NCBI RefSeq assembly: GCF_004345365.1 | Contig: NZ_SLVF01000003.1 | Coordinates: 682,001-746,000 of the forward strand | Direction: 5' to 3' | DNA: 64,000 nt | Source: Kribbella sp. VKM Ac-2568 | GTDB lineage: Bacteria > Actinomycetota > Actinomycetes > Propionibacteriales > Kribbellaceae | Shown here: positions 42,778 to 51,341 of the stretch, piece by piece | Numbering within the stretch: the stretch's first letter is position 1 | Layout: every line of letters begins with the position of its first letter | The notes under the pieces: model-generated | The model's database searches: none | Told to the model about the DNA's origin: nothing | What the model saw: only the letters and a program-made list of their open reading frames with translations | Position numbers and translations under genes: made by a program

Positions 42778-42870
42778 TCAGCTTCCGCTGACGCAGGCCT
42801 CCTGACCGGGCGACCCGCGACGTCGAGTGGCGTCGCCTGTCCAGCCTGCCGTCAGTCCTCTGGAGCGTCG

Positions 42871-44100
42871 ATGCGTCCTTCTCTTCTCCCACCCGAACTC
42901 GGGCGGGACTTCCGCAAGATCTGGCCCGCCACGGCCATCTCGAATCTCGGCGACGGAGCCATGCTCGCCGCCGGTCCGCTGCTGGTCGCCTCCACCACCG
43001 ATGAGCCCGCCGCCGTCGGTGCGGCCGCCTTCATCCAGCAACTCCCCTGGCTGCTGTTCGCGTTGTTCAGCGGCGCCCTCGCCGATCGGCTCGACCGCCG
43101 CTTGATGGTCGTTGCCGCCGACACCTTTCGTGCCGTGGTACTGGGCGCGCTCGGGTTCGCAGTACTGCTTGATGCTTCTCCGTTGTGGGCTGTGTATGCG
43201 GCCTTGTTCCTGATGGGCACCGCCGAGACGCTGGCCGACAATGCGTCCGGCGCGTTGCTTGTCACTGCTGTTCCCAAGGAACACCTGGGGATGGCGAACG
43301 CCCGGCTCTATCTGACCGGCACCATCGGCAACCAGTTGGTCGGACCGTCGATCGGTGCCCTGCTGTTCGCCGTGGCCGCCGGCGTCCCGTTGCTCCTCAA
43401 CGCGGTCACCTTCGCGGCCGCCGCGGCCTTGATATCCCGAGTCAGCGTCCGCCCGCCTGTTTCCGACGGAGCAGCCCGTACTGCGCTGTGGCTCGACGTA
43501 CGCGAGGGGGTTTACTGGCTGTGGAACCACGCGGGGGTCCGGACACTGGCGCTGGCCATCCTCGTCATGAACATCACCTTCATGGCGGCCTTCGCGACGT
43601 GGGTGTTGTTCGCCAAGCAACGGCTCGGGCTCAGCGATACGCAGTACGGATTGCTGATCTCGGGGACCTCGATCGGCGCGCTCGCCGGGATGCCGGTGTA
43701 CCACTACCTCGAGCCGCGGGTCGGCAGCCTGACCCTGCTGCGCGCAGGGCTCGTCATCGAGACCACCGTCCACCTGATCCTGGCGCTGACCCGGAATCCA
43801 TGGGTGGCCGGCGCGACGATGACCGTGTTCGGAGTACACGCCGTGGTGTGGGGGATCGTGTCGACCACTGCCCGGCAGCTCGCCACTCCGGAGGCGCTGA
43901 TGGGCCGGGTGAACAGCGTGTACGCGCTGGCGTCTGTGGGTGGTGCCGCGATCGGGGCGCTGCTGGGCGGAGTACTGGCTCAGAACTACGGGCTGGTTGC
44001 GCCGTTCCTGTTCGCGTTCGTGGGGATGGTGGCGACGACCGCGATCGCCTGGCGGCCGTTGCGGCACGTGTCGGTACGGGAGGCGGCGCCGCAGGGGTGA
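42871..44100 (+). CDS. MFS exporter, EntS-like
   Basis: 409 residues, 12 transmembrane helices. FRKIWPATAISNLGDGAMLAAGPLLV, LFALFSGALADRLDRRLMVV (motif A) and MGTAETLADNASGALLVTAV mark the MFS_3/EntS-like group that exports siderophores, macrolides or similar. It is followed by a second MFS gene on the same strand, separated by a hairpin. The substrate is unknown. Confidence 0.86.
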   Translation: MRPSLLPPELGRDFRKIWPATAISNLGDGAMLAAGPLLVASTTDEPAAVGAAAFIQQLPWLLFALFSGALADRLDRRLMVVAADTFRAVVLGALGFAVLLDASPLWAVYAALFLMGTAETLADNASGALLVTAVPKEHLGMANARLYLTGTIGNQLVGPSIGALLFAVAAGVPLLLNAVTFAAAAALISRVSVRPPVSDGAARTALWLDVREGVYWLWNHAGVRTLALAILVMNITFMAAFATWVLFAKQRLGLSDTQYGLLISGTSIGALAGMPVYHYLEPRVGSLTLLRAGLVIETTVHLILALTRNPWVAGATMTVFGVHAVVWGIVSTTARQLATPEALMGRVNSVYALASVGGAAIGALLGGVLAQNYGLVAPFLFAFVGMVATTAIAWRPLRHVSVREAAPQG

Positions 44101-44111
44101 AATAGAGTGGA

Positions 44112-44152
44112 GGCTTCCGGGCGGCCGTTGTTACTGTCGTCGGCCGGAAGCC
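44112..44152 (+). terminator. Hairpin between the two MFS genes
   Basis: GGCTTCCGG (44112-44120) and CCGGAAGCC (44144-44152) form a perfect 9-bp stem. It begins 12 bases after the first MFS stop and ends 29 bases before the next start, so it probably separates the two transcripts. The base run after it is C-rich rather than T-rich. Confidence 0.5.
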
Positions 44153-44180
44153 CCCCAACTGTGAGCAGGTTGTCCCTTCC

Positions 44181-45407
44181 ATGCCTACAGCCACGTCTTT
44201 CGGACTGCCGAACGTCCGCGGTCGATCGCCCCTGCTGTTCGGTCTGGCGATCGACTCCTTCGGCGGTGGTTGCGCCGGGCCGCTGCTGCTGCTGTTCTTC
44301 GTCCGGGTCGCGGACATCCCGCTCGGTACAGCTGGGCTGATGCTGACGGTCGCCACGCTGTTCTCGATCGCCGCACCAGCCGCCGTCGGGGTGGTGATCG
44401 ACCGGGTCGGGCCGCGGAACCTGGTGATCGGGGCTCAGTTCGCGCAGGGTCTGGCCTTCGTCGGGTTCTTCTTCGGGCGGTCGTTGTGGCTGCTCTTCCT
44501 CTGCGCTCTGGTGACGACGACCGGGCAGCGAGTGTTCTGGTCGGCGATCTTCAGCCTGCTGTCGGACATCTCGGATCCGGGCGACCGGGATCGCTGGTTC
44601 GGCCTCGCCGGGATGATGCAGGCCGGTGGGTTCGGGCTCGGCGCGCTGACGGCCGGAATACTGCTCAGCATCGGCGGCGACGGGCCGTTCCTGCTCGCGA
44701 TGGCCGTGAATGCCATCACCTTCTTCGTCGCGGGTTTCCTGCTGCTGCGGCTGCGCGCCTCGCACAAGGCCCGGGCGGCCGCGGCGGCCGACAGCGGCCC
44801 TGCGCCGTTGCTGCGGAAGGACAAGGCGTTCCTGGTACTGATCGGCGCGAACACCGTACTCGCGTTGTGCACGATGCTGATGGGCGTCGCGCTGCCGGTC
44901 TACGTGTCCGAGGCACTGCCTGCGCCCAAGTGGATCGTGGGAGTGCTGCTGGCGGCGGTGTCTGTGGTGCTAGCTACTGGGCAGACGTTGGTAGTGCGGC
45001 ATACGGAGCGGCGGCGGCGTACGAAGGTGCTTGTACTGGCCGCGGTGCTGTGGGCGGTCTGGGGCTTGCTGATGGCCGGGTTGCTGCATGTTCCGACTGA
45101 GCTGGTGGTGCCTGGGTTGATTCTGGCGACGGTGGTCTTCGCTGCGGCGGATGTCTTGCATGCGGCGACGGGCAACGCGCTCGCTGCGGCGGTAGCTCCT
45201 AACGTCGGGCATGGGAAGTATCTGTCGTACTGGCAGTACTCGTTCGCGTTCGCGAGCGTGCTGGTGCCGGCATTCTTCGCGCAGTTGTTCGAGGTCCAGC
45301 GCGAGTTTCCGTGGCTGGCGATCTCTCTTCTTGCCTTGCTGGCTGCTGCGACGATCGTCGGGTTGGAGCGAGTGCTTCCCAACGCCGCTGTGCGCCGTCC
45401 GGACTGA
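44181..45407 (+). CDS. MFS transporter
   Basis: 408 residues, about 12 hydrophobic helices: LLFGLAIDSFGGGCAGPLLLLFFVRVADI opens the protein, then VVIDRVGPRNLVIGAQ (motif A region) and RDRWFGLAGMMQAGGFGLGAL. It is distantly related to the preceding gene but belongs to a different MFS subgroup. No substrate can be assigned. A strong hairpin follows the stop. Confidence 0.83.
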   Translation: MPTATSFGLPNVRGRSPLLFGLAIDSFGGGCAGPLLLLFFVRVADIPLGTAGLMLTVATLFSIAAPAAVGVVIDRVGPRNLVIGAQFAQGLAFVGFFFGRSLWLLFLCALVTTTGQRVFWSAIFSLLSDISDPGDRDRWFGLAGMMQAGGFGLGALTAGILLSIGGDGPFLLAMAVNAITFFVAGFLLLRLRASHKARAAAAADSGPAPLLRKDKAFLVLIGANTVLALCTMLMGVALPVYVSEALPAPKWIVGVLLAAVSVVLATGQTLVVRHTERRRRTKVLVLAAVLWAVWGLLMAGLLHVPTELVVPGLILATVVFAAADVLHAATGNALAAAVAPNVGHGKYLSYWQYSFAFASVLVPAFFAQLFEVQREFPWLAISLLALLAAATIVGLERVLPNAAVRRPD

Positions 45408-45716
45408 CGCCTGACAGTGGCCGTAAGACCTTATTTGTAAGGACTTCGGCAATGTTTGCGACGGCGGCTCGCTGACTTGTCAGGCATGCTTGCGTCGTTC
45501 GAACGGATGTTCTAATGTCCTCTTTGTAGCTCGCTGGTTCTCCATCTGCCAGCCCAGACCTTCGTTCGAACGGCCGAACCTCCCACCTTCGATGTGGACG
45601 GCCGGGATCGGACGATGGCCCCCAGGGCGTGGGGCACGGGCTGTGGAGAATCCGCCCGACGAAACGTACAACTGAGACAGGATGGCTGAGGTGATGTCCG
45701 ACGAGAGGATTACCTG
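45408..45716. promoter_or_regulatory. Intergenic stretch with terminator and SOS-box-like site
   Basis: CCTTATTTGTAAGG with outer arms (45421-45449) is a good terminator for the MFS gene. TCGAACGGATGTTCTA (45499-45514) matches the actinobacterial LexA box TCGAAC-N4-GTTCGA at 11 of 12 defined positions. TCGTTCGAACGG occurs at 45495-45506 and again at 45562-45573. No DNA-repair gene is nearby, and no convincing gene lies in the stretch. Confidence 0.55.
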
Positions 45717-46319
45717 ATGCTGCTCGAACACCGCGGCCGGCAGCCGGTCGTCCCTGAGTCCGCGTACGTCGCGCCCTCGGCCGTGCTCTGCGGAGCCGTC
45801 GTGCTGGGCGAAGGCAGCCGGGTGCTGCACGGCGCAGTACTGACCGCGGAGAACGGCGAGATCCGCCTCGGGGTCAACAGCGTCGTGATGGAGAACGCCC
45901 TGGTCCGCGGCCGGGCGGACCATCCCGCGCTGATCGGCGACTCGGTCCTGGTCGGTCCGCATGCCCACGTGAACGGCGCCACGGTCGAGGATGAAGTCTT
46001 CATCGCCACGGGCGCCTCTCTCTTCCCGGGCTCAGTGGCTGGCACAGGCGCCGAGCTCCGCATCAACAGCGTCCTCCACGTCAACTCCCACCTGGCCCCC
46101 GGCGCGGTCCTGCCGATCGGCTGGATCGCCGCCGGCAACCCAGCCCAACTCTTCTCCCCCGACCGCCACGACGACCTCTGGCAGATCCAACGCGACCTGG
46201 ACTTCCCCGGCACCGTCTACGGCGTCCCCCGAGGCACCCCTATGTCCGAAATCATGTCCCGCCAATCCACGTACTACGGCGCCCACACCTCCGACCGCCA
46301 ACTCCCCAGCCGGGACTAA
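45717..46319 (+). CDS. Gamma-carbonic-anhydrase-like / left-handed beta-helix protein
   Basis: 200 residues. Hexapeptide-repeat text runs from about 17 to 145 (ESAYVAPSAVLCGAVVLGEGSRV, VVMENALVRGR, HALIGDSVLVGPHAHVNGATV in part). His residues in GPHAHVNGATV and the HVNSHL segment are candidate zinc ligands of the trimeric enzyme. The C-terminal 50 residues are an extension after the helix (RHDDLWQIQRDLDFPGTVYG). It may be a CO2 hydratase or an acyltransferase. GAGAGG precedes the ATG. Confidence 0.75.
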   Translation: MLLEHRGRQPVVPESAYVAPSAVLCGAVVLGEGSRVLHGAVLTAENGEIRLGVNSVVMENALVRGRADHPALIGDSVLVGPHAHVNGATVEDEVFIATGASLFPGSVAGTGAELRINSVLHVNSHLAPGAVLPIGWIAAGNPAQLFSPDRHDDLWQIQRDLDFPGTVYGVPRGTPMSEIMSRQSTYYGAHTSDRQLPSRD

Positions 46320-46474
46320 CCGCGCTGCGGTGCCCCTCCTCGCCGGCGCCGCACACCCACCTGCCGCCGCTGGCTCCTCAGCCCGCGGCTGCTCCGGCTG
46401 CTTGGGCCTGCTCCGGTTGATCCGCCGCTCGGGCTGCTCCGCAGGCTGGTGGTGCGTGCGTCGGGCTTGCCGGG

Positions 46475-47422
46475 TTAGGGGAGTTTGATGGGGGTGGTGA
46501 GGGTGAAGGTTCGGGCTTGGCCGGGGGCGGTGGCGGCGCAGGTCAGGGCGGCGTTGATGGTGGTGAGGTGGGCGGAGACGTCTACCTCGAGCGAGTGGCC
46601 CTCGTCGTCCAGGAGGACTTGCCACTGAGCGGGGGCTAGTTGGTGGACAGCTAGGGGGTGGAGGGCGTCTACCGAGAGGGAGAGGCCTGCTTCTCGGGCG
46701 AAGTGTTGGGCTGCCTGGACGGGCGGAGACACCGCGGCCGAGCCTCGGAAGTAGGCGGAGACGATCAAGCCCTCGTTGTATTGGGCTGCCAGGGTGGCGG
46801 CATGGGTTGCAGGAACGTGGCCGTAGAAGAGGCTGTGGGGGAGGAAGACGAGGTTGGCGGCGAAGCGGTCGCCGCCTACGTGACTGCATTCCCAGGTGTT
46901 GTCCGGGTATGCGGTTGAGAGGGCTGCTGCCGCAGGGCGACCTCGGATGGCACAGCAGGCGTCGTGGCGACCGTGGGTGCAGACGAGGTAGACGGGTTCG
47001 GTGCTGGATGTTCCTGGATCGGCGCCGGAGAGGACGTTCAGCACGTGGTCGTCGTCGGGGAGGTAACCCCAGCGGATCGACTCGTGGCCGGGCCGGCTGT
47101 CGACCATCGCCCACCGACGGGGAGCTTTGCGGTCGATGCGGCCGTAACGCCTGATCAGAGCAGGTCGGCGTCGCTGAGCAACACACAGACGAGCGACCTC
47201 GGCGGCGAGGTCGAGGCCGGTGGTCGGGTCAGTGGGGCGGAGGGCGTTGAGGGCTTGGCGGGGCCAGGGAGTGCGGGATTCGATCAGCAACCAGCGTTCT
47301 GCCGGCGGAGCCGAGGCGACCAGAGAGTCACCGCGGAGTTCGGCAGACGCGGCACACCTCAGCACCTCAGACGGCGACACCGGGTCGGGTGGTCGCGGGG
47401 TGGGTGGGGAGGGGTGGGTCAC
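46475..47422 (-). CDS. Sucrase/ferredoxin-like protein (thioredoxin-fold [2Fe-2S])
   Basis: 315 residues. Cysteine/histidine motifs are VCTHGRHDACCAIRGRP (Cys148, Cys156, Cys157) and TWECSHVGGDRFAANLV (Cys179, His181), the signature of the sucrase/ferredoxin-like family, which has a thioredoxin-like fold and is thought to bind an iron-sulfur cluster. HxxHR-GDRFAAN is well kept. The GTG start overlaps the stop of the JmjC-type gene by four bases, so it is translationally coupled. It could supply electrons or an Fe-S function to that oxygenase (inference). Confidence 0.85.
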   Translation of the reverse strand: MTHPSPPTPRPPDPVSPSEVLRCAASAELRGDSLVASAPPAERWLLIESRTPWPRQALNALRPTDPTTGLDLAAEVARLCVAQRRRPALIRRYGRIDRKAPRRWAMVDSRPGHESIRWGYLPDDDHVLNVLSGADPGTSSTEPVYLVCTHGRHDACCAIRGRPAAAALSTAYPDNTWECSHVGGDRFAANLVFLPHSLFYGHVPATHAATLAAQYNEGLIVSAYFRGSAAVSPPVQAAQHFAREAGLSLSVDALHPLAVHQLAPAQWQVLLDDEGHSLEVDVSAHLTTINAALTCAATAPGQARTFTLTTPIKLP

Positions 47423-48696
47423 GGAGTGCTCGCGATGAGCACTGCTTCGGTCATCAGGCGACGGACCACCACCAGTTGGTCGGCCTCGTCCAGGCCGGGT
47501 AGCTCGCCAACCTTGAACTCGTCGCCCGCGAGGAGCCGCGCCAGCGCCGCATAAGTTGCTGCTGGCAACGAGATGGTTCGGTCCGGGAGTTGCAGGCGGA
47601 CTGGATCGCCCTCGACCAGGCGATACCGAAGGCCCGCGCGCAGGCGTACCGCAGTACCGGGGGCGAGGGCGGCGATTGCTGCGGCGTGGGCGAGTGGTGG
47701 CAGTGGGGCTGGGCGGTTGCCGGACCAGGTACGGCGCCGGAGCCGTGCGGCTAGTTCGTCGGCCGAGGCGGTCTGGATCTTTTCGGCGAAGAGCGACGAC
47801 ACCTTCCCGAGCACCTGGGCGACCTGCGCCGGGTCGCCAGGGTCGAACCCGAGCGGCAAGGCAGTCCGCAGCTCGGCCTCGTCCGCAGCGAGGTTGGCCA
47901 GCTCCTGCACGAGGAGGTACCGCGTCATCGTGTGCAGGCCGACCGTCAGGTGCGCACTGACTCCACCCAGTGCCTTGGCCGAGTGCAGGAAGCCCCGCGG
48001 CACGTACAGCGCATCACCCGGGCGCAGTACGGCGTCAATCACCGGTGCCTTGTCCCGAGCGGCTGCGGCAACAGCCGACGAGTGGTCCGTCCACGGCTGG
48101 TTGCGCAGCGGATCCACGTGCACGGGCTCATGCACCGTCCAGTGCTTCTCGCCCGCCACCTGCAGCACGAAGACATCGTGTACGTCGTAGTGCGCCGAGA
48201 ACCCCTGCGACTCCGCCGGCGTGATGTACGCGTTGATCTGCACCGGATGCCCGGCCTCGGACGACAACTGCGTGGCGAAGTCGACCAGTGGCGGCCAGGT
48301 GCGGTGGAGCGCCTGCAGTACGACGGTGTGCCCGCCGGCGAACAGTGCGGCCACCTTGTCGTCCCGGACCTGATCCGCGATCTCGGCGCCCACTCCACCA
48401 GCCCCGGTGAACTGCCCGTCCCCGACGACCGCCCCGTTCTTGGCGATCCGCAGGAACGGCGTACGGAGTCCGCGCTGGGACAGCAACTCGTCAGCGGCCT
48501 GCAGGGTGAACAGGTCGTCGAAGGGACCCGCTAGCTCCTCGGCAGGTGAGAGCAGAGCCTGCGAACCCCAGTACGAGCTACTGAACTCATCGAGGTCAGC
48601 CGCGACACAGCGCCGGAGCGCGGGGCGATCAGCAGCCGGGCGACCGGAAGCCGGGTGCCTGTCCGGCGGCGGCCCGGCTTCCGGCACGGGAATCAC
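47419..48696 (-). CDS. JmjC-type 2-oxoglutarate oxygenase (ribosomal-oxygenase-like)
   Basis: 425 residues from GTG 48696. A cupin/JmjC fold: iron ligands His169-x-Asp171 in GFSAHYDVHDVFVLQ and His238 in PRGFLHSAKAL; Lys184 in VAGEKHWTVHEP is a likely 2-oxoglutarate contact. A winged-helix-like C-terminal part follows, as in bacterial YcfD/ROX oxygenases that hydroxylate proteins. The GTG overlaps the stop of the repeat-peptide gene by four bases, and its own stop overlaps the next start by four. The natural substrate may therefore be the repeat peptide; this is inference. Confidence 0.85.
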   Translation of the reverse strand: MIPVPEAGPPPDRHPASGRPAADRPALRRCVAADLDEFSSSYWGSQALLSPAEELAGPFDDLFTLQAADELLSQRGLRTPFLRIAKNGAVVGDGQFTGAGGVGAEIADQVRDDKVAALFAGGHTVVLQALHRTWPPLVDFATQLSSEAGHPVQINAYITPAESQGFSAHYDVHDVFVLQVAGEKHWTVHEPVHVDPLRNQPWTDHSSAVAAAARDKAPVIDAVLRPGDALYVPRGFLHSAKALGGVSAHLTVGLHTMTRYLLVQELANLAADEAELRTALPLGFDPGDPAQVAQVLGKVSSLFAEKIQTASADELAARLRRRTWSGNRPAPLPPLAHAAAIAALAPGTAVRLRAGLRYRLVEGDPVRLQLPDRTISLPAATYAALARLLAGDEFKVGELPGLDEADQLVVVRRLMTEAVLIASTP

Positions 48697-49133
48697 CAAC
48701 TCCCGGAGTTTCCGCCGGCGCCACCGTCCGCCCCACCGTCAGTGGCTCCCGGAGAAGCTCCACCGTCGGCAGGTCCTTCGGCACCGCTGTCGGCTCCTCC
48801 GTCGGCGCCGCCATCGCTGACACCTGGCGAGGCGCCACCGTCCGCGGGTCCTTCGGCGCCACCATCCGCGCCGCCGTCAGTCGTACCCGGTGAGGCGCCG
48901 CCATCCGCAGGACCCTCCGCGCCGCTGTCGGCGCCACCGTCCGCGCCGCCGTCGGCACCACCGTCGGTCGCACCGCTCACAGCGCCACCGTCCGCGGGTC
49001 CTTCACCACCGCCGGCACCGCCGTCCGCACCTCCGTCGGCGCCCCCGTCGTGCGCACCGGGTGTCGCGCCACCGTCGGCAAGGCCTTCGCCTCCGCCGGA
49101 CGAGGTCGTCATGTCGTCGTCGTTGATGCCCAT
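48693..49133 (-). CDS. Asp-Gly-Gly-Ala repeat peptide (possible modified-peptide precursor)
   Basis: 146 residues. After a short start (MGINDDDMTTSSGGG) the protein is five tandem units of the form EGPADGGASPG followed by x-x-DGGADGGA, with about 17 copies of DGGA in all. Almost only Gly, Ala, Asp, Ser, Thr, Pro and Glu are used, and the end is NSGSW. No signal peptide and no Cys are present. AAGGGAG precedes the ATG. The four-base overlap with the JmjC oxygenase gene suggests that the repeats are its substrate, perhaps by Asp hydroxylation; not demonstrated. Confidence 0.75.
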   Translation of the reverse strand: MGINDDDMTTSSGGGEGLADGGATPGAHDGGADGGADGGAGGGEGPADGGAVSGATDGGADGGADGGADSGAEGPADGGASPGTTDGGADGGAEGPADGGASPGVSDGGADGGADSGAEGPADGGASPGATDGGADGGAGGNSGSW

Positions 49134-49254
49134 GATGCTGCTCCCTTCGGGAATGCCTGGAGTACCTGAGTGGACTCCCTGTGCGCAAAGTAGATCGGGG
49201 TTAAACCTCTGCGCGGGTTACGGCGAGCACTCGGTTCAGCAGCGATCGCCGGTG

Positions 49255-50430
49255 TCAACCGAGCAGGTCGCGCCAGACCTTGAGGAAGCCGTCCGTGACA
49301 CTGTCCGGCCGCACAGCGATCCGCAGCCAGTCTGGCCCCAGCCCAGGGAATGTGTCACCCCTCCGCACGGCAAATCCCCGCTCCCGCAACCGTTCCCGCA
49401 GCATCGCAGCCCCCTCCACCCGCACCAGCACGAACGGCCCCCGCGCCACCCCGAACGTCTCCACCCCCTTGTACTCCGAAGGACCGCTCGCGTACTCCGA
49501 AGCACCGCTCGCGTACTCCGAACCGCCGCCGGTGCCGTACGCCGAACTGCCGCCCGCGTACTCCGAACCCCCGACGCCGTACTCCGAAGCCGCGCCGCCA
49601 GGTGGTCCCGCCGAGCAGCCGAGGCCGTCGAGCAGATAGGCCCGGTGCCGGTCGATCTCCAGGGCCGCCTGGGCTGATTCCTCGAGCGCGCGTTTGTTGC
49701 TGCAAGCAATTGCCGCCGCGAGTGCAGGAGTGGACACCGGCCACTGCGGCTGGACTGCCGCCAGTTGCTCGATCAGCCCCGCGGCGGCCACGACGTAGCC
49801 GACCCGCAACCCGGCCAGACCCCAGGTCTTCGTCAGGCTGCGGATCACGATCAGCCCCGGGATCGAGGCACCGACCAGTGACTCCGGCTCGCCGGGTACC
49901 GCGTCCATGAACGCCTCGTCGACCACCAGGATCCGGTCCGGCCGGGCCAGTTCCCGCAGGTCGTCCGCGCGGTGCAGCACCGAGGTCGGGTTGGTCGGAT
50001 TGCCGATCACGACGAGATCCGCGTCGGCCGGCACCGCCCGCGGGTCGAGCACGAACCTGTCCTCGGGCCGCAGGATCACGCGGTCGACCAGGTGCCCGGC
50101 CGACCGCAGGGCGGCCTCGGGTTCGGTGAACTGGGGATGAACGACGACCGGGTGCTTGGTCTTGAAGGCCCGCGCGATCAGTACGAACGCCTCGGCCGCG
50201 CCCGCGGTGAGGAGCACCTGCTCGGGCTCGCAGTGGTGCCGAGCGGCGACCGCGGCCAGGGCCGGCTCCTGCCGTGGGTACGACGCGAGGTCCGTCAGGC
50301 TGCCGGCGATCTCCTCGACCAGCCAGGCCGGCGGAGTACCGGTTCGGACGTTGACTGCGAGATCGACAAGTCCATGACCGACCTCCAGATCACCGTGGTG
50401 GTCGAGGTCGAACCCGTCCGGCCGCTGCAT
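49255..50430 (-). CDS. CobC-like threonine-phosphate decarboxylase / PLP aminotransferase (Rv2231c-like)
   Basis: 391 residues from ATG 50430. Class I/II aminotransferase fold: VRTGTPPAWLVEEI, LLTAGAAEAFVLIARAF, VIGNPTNPTSVLHR, and PLP lysine in IRSLTKTWGLAGLRVGY. Actinobacterial members are annotated as CobC/threonine-phosphate decarboxylase of cobalamin synthesis or as a histidinol-phosphate-like enzyme; no cobalamin genes lie here. A low-complexity insertion of repeated SEY-x-x-G (about residues 278-323) is unusual. It is 54 bases downstream of the nitrilase and probably in its operon. Confidence 0.8.
   Translation of the reverse strand: MQRPDGFDLDHHGDLEVGHGLVDLAVNVRTGTPPAWLVEEIAGSLTDLASYPRQEPALAAVAARHHCEPEQVLLTAGAAEAFVLIARAFKTKHPVVVHPQFTEPEAALRSAGHLVDRVILRPEDRFVLDPRAVPADADLVVIGNPTNPTSVLHRADDLRELARPDRILVVDEAFMDAVPGEPESLVGASIPGLIVIRSLTKTWGLAGLRVGYVVAAAGLIEQLAAVQPQWPVSTPALAAAIACSNKRALEESAQAALEIDRHRAYLLDGLGCSAGPPGGAASEYGVGGSEYAGGSSAYGTGGGSEYASGASEYASGPSEYKGVETFGVARGPFVLVRVEGAAMLRERLRERGFAVRRGDTFPGLGPDWLRIAVRPDSVTDGFLKVWRDLLG
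49466..49600. repeat. In-gene tandem repeat (GTACTCCGAA)
   Basis: GTACTCCGAA or near copies recur six to seven times, at about 49470, 49494, 49515, 49535 (diverged), 49558 and 49579, with 18-24 base spacing. The minus strand codes Ser-Glu-Tyr each time (TTCGGAGTAC). The repeat lies inside the aminotransferase gene, is in frame, and may vary in length between strains. Its sequence resembles the over-represented word GTACTGCGAA. Confidence 0.65.
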
Positions 50431-50484
50431 CACACCCAGGAGGCTAACCCGGACCCCACCTCGGCCGCCTCGAAATCTCACCAA

Positions 50485-51276
50485 CTAGCGCGGCGCGACG
50501 GTGAAGCGGCGGTTCCTGAGGGACGGGTTGCGGGTGCGGGTGTCGGCCAGCCGGTCCGGGGAGATCTCGGCCTGGACGAACCCGTCCGCCTCGCCGACCG
50601 CGGCGACCGCGACTCCCTGCGGGTCGATCACCTGGCTCAGCCCGCAGTACTTCTTCCCGTTCTGCGCAGCCGCCGCGACGTAGCAGGTGTTCTCAATGGC
50701 GCGCGCTGTCAGCAGCGTGGTCCAGTGGTGCTCCTTGAGCGGCCCCCGCACCCAGGCGGCCGGTACGACGAGCACCTCCGCCCCGGCATCCACCAGCGCC
50801 CGCGACAACTCGGGGAACCGCAGGTCGTAGCAAGTCATCAACCCGAGCTTCCGCCCCGCGATCCCCACCACCACCGGGGCGACATCACCCGGGGTGAGCT
50901 GGTCGGACTCCCGGTACCCGAAGGCGTCGTACAGGTGAATCTTCCGGTAAGCCCCGAGCAGGTTGCCGTCGGCGCCGACCGCGAGCAGGGTGTTGTACGG
51001 CCGGGCCTCGTCGCAGCTCCGCTCGAACATGCCGGCCACGATCGCCGTGCCGTGCTCGAGCGCGACCTTGCGCAACGCGCTGACGAACTCCCCGTCGAGC
51101 GACTCGGCGAGATCGCCGACGGATCCACCCTCGGTGGCGAAGTCGGCCATCATCGCCTCGGGCAGCACGACCAGGTCGGGCTTGCCCCGCACGGCCTCGG
51201 CGACGAGGGCGGCCACCTTCTCCCGGTTGGCTGCCTTGTCGTGCGAGCTGGCGGTCTGGACCACGGCGATCTTCAC
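50485..51276 (-). CDS. Carbon-nitrogen hydrolase (nitrilase family)
   Basis: 263 residues from GTG 51276. The Glu-Lys-Cys triad is visible: Glu in LVVLPEAMMADF, Lys in GAYRKIHLYDAFGYRES and Cys in GLMTCYDLRFPELSRAL. This subgroup resembles deaminated-glutathione amidase (Nit1-like) and omega-amidase proteins. Residues ENTCYVAAAAQNGKKYCGLSQ near the end are typical. The gene is divergent from merR with a short shared promoter region, and the CobC-like gene follows. Confidence 0.86.
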   Translation of the reverse strand: MKIAVVQTASSHDKAANREKVAALVAEAVRGKPDLVVLPEAMMADFATEGGSVGDLAESLDGEFVSALRKVALEHGTAIVAGMFERSCDEARPYNTLLAVGADGNLLGAYRKIHLYDAFGYRESDQLTPGDVAPVVVGIAGRKLGLMTCYDLRFPELSRALVDAGAEVLVVPAAWVRGPLKEHHWTTLLTARAIENTCYVAAAAQNGKKYCGLSQVIDPQGVAVAAVGEADGFVQAEISPDRLADTRTRNPSLRNRRFTVAPR

Positions 51277-51304
51277 GCCTCCATGGTGCCGCAATCCTCC
51301 ACAC

Positions 51305-51335
51305 TTGAACCTCACCCCACGTGAGGACCTAGCTT
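51305..51335 (+). promoter_or_regulatory. MerR-type promoter with 19-bp spacer
   Basis: TTGAAC (51305-51310), a 19-base spacer and TAGCTT (51330-51335). The spacer holds the dyad CCTCAC-N5-GTGAGG. A long 19-bp spacer with a centred palindrome is the design that MerR regulators untwist. The merR ATG at 51342 lies six bases after the -10, so the transcript may be leaderless and autoregulated. Confidence 0.75.
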
Positions 51336-51341
51336 CGAAAC

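Noticed and set aside
45490..45675. 61-residue frame after the SOS-box-like site
   Set aside because: No ribosome binding site or family; contains an ordinary intergenic composition.
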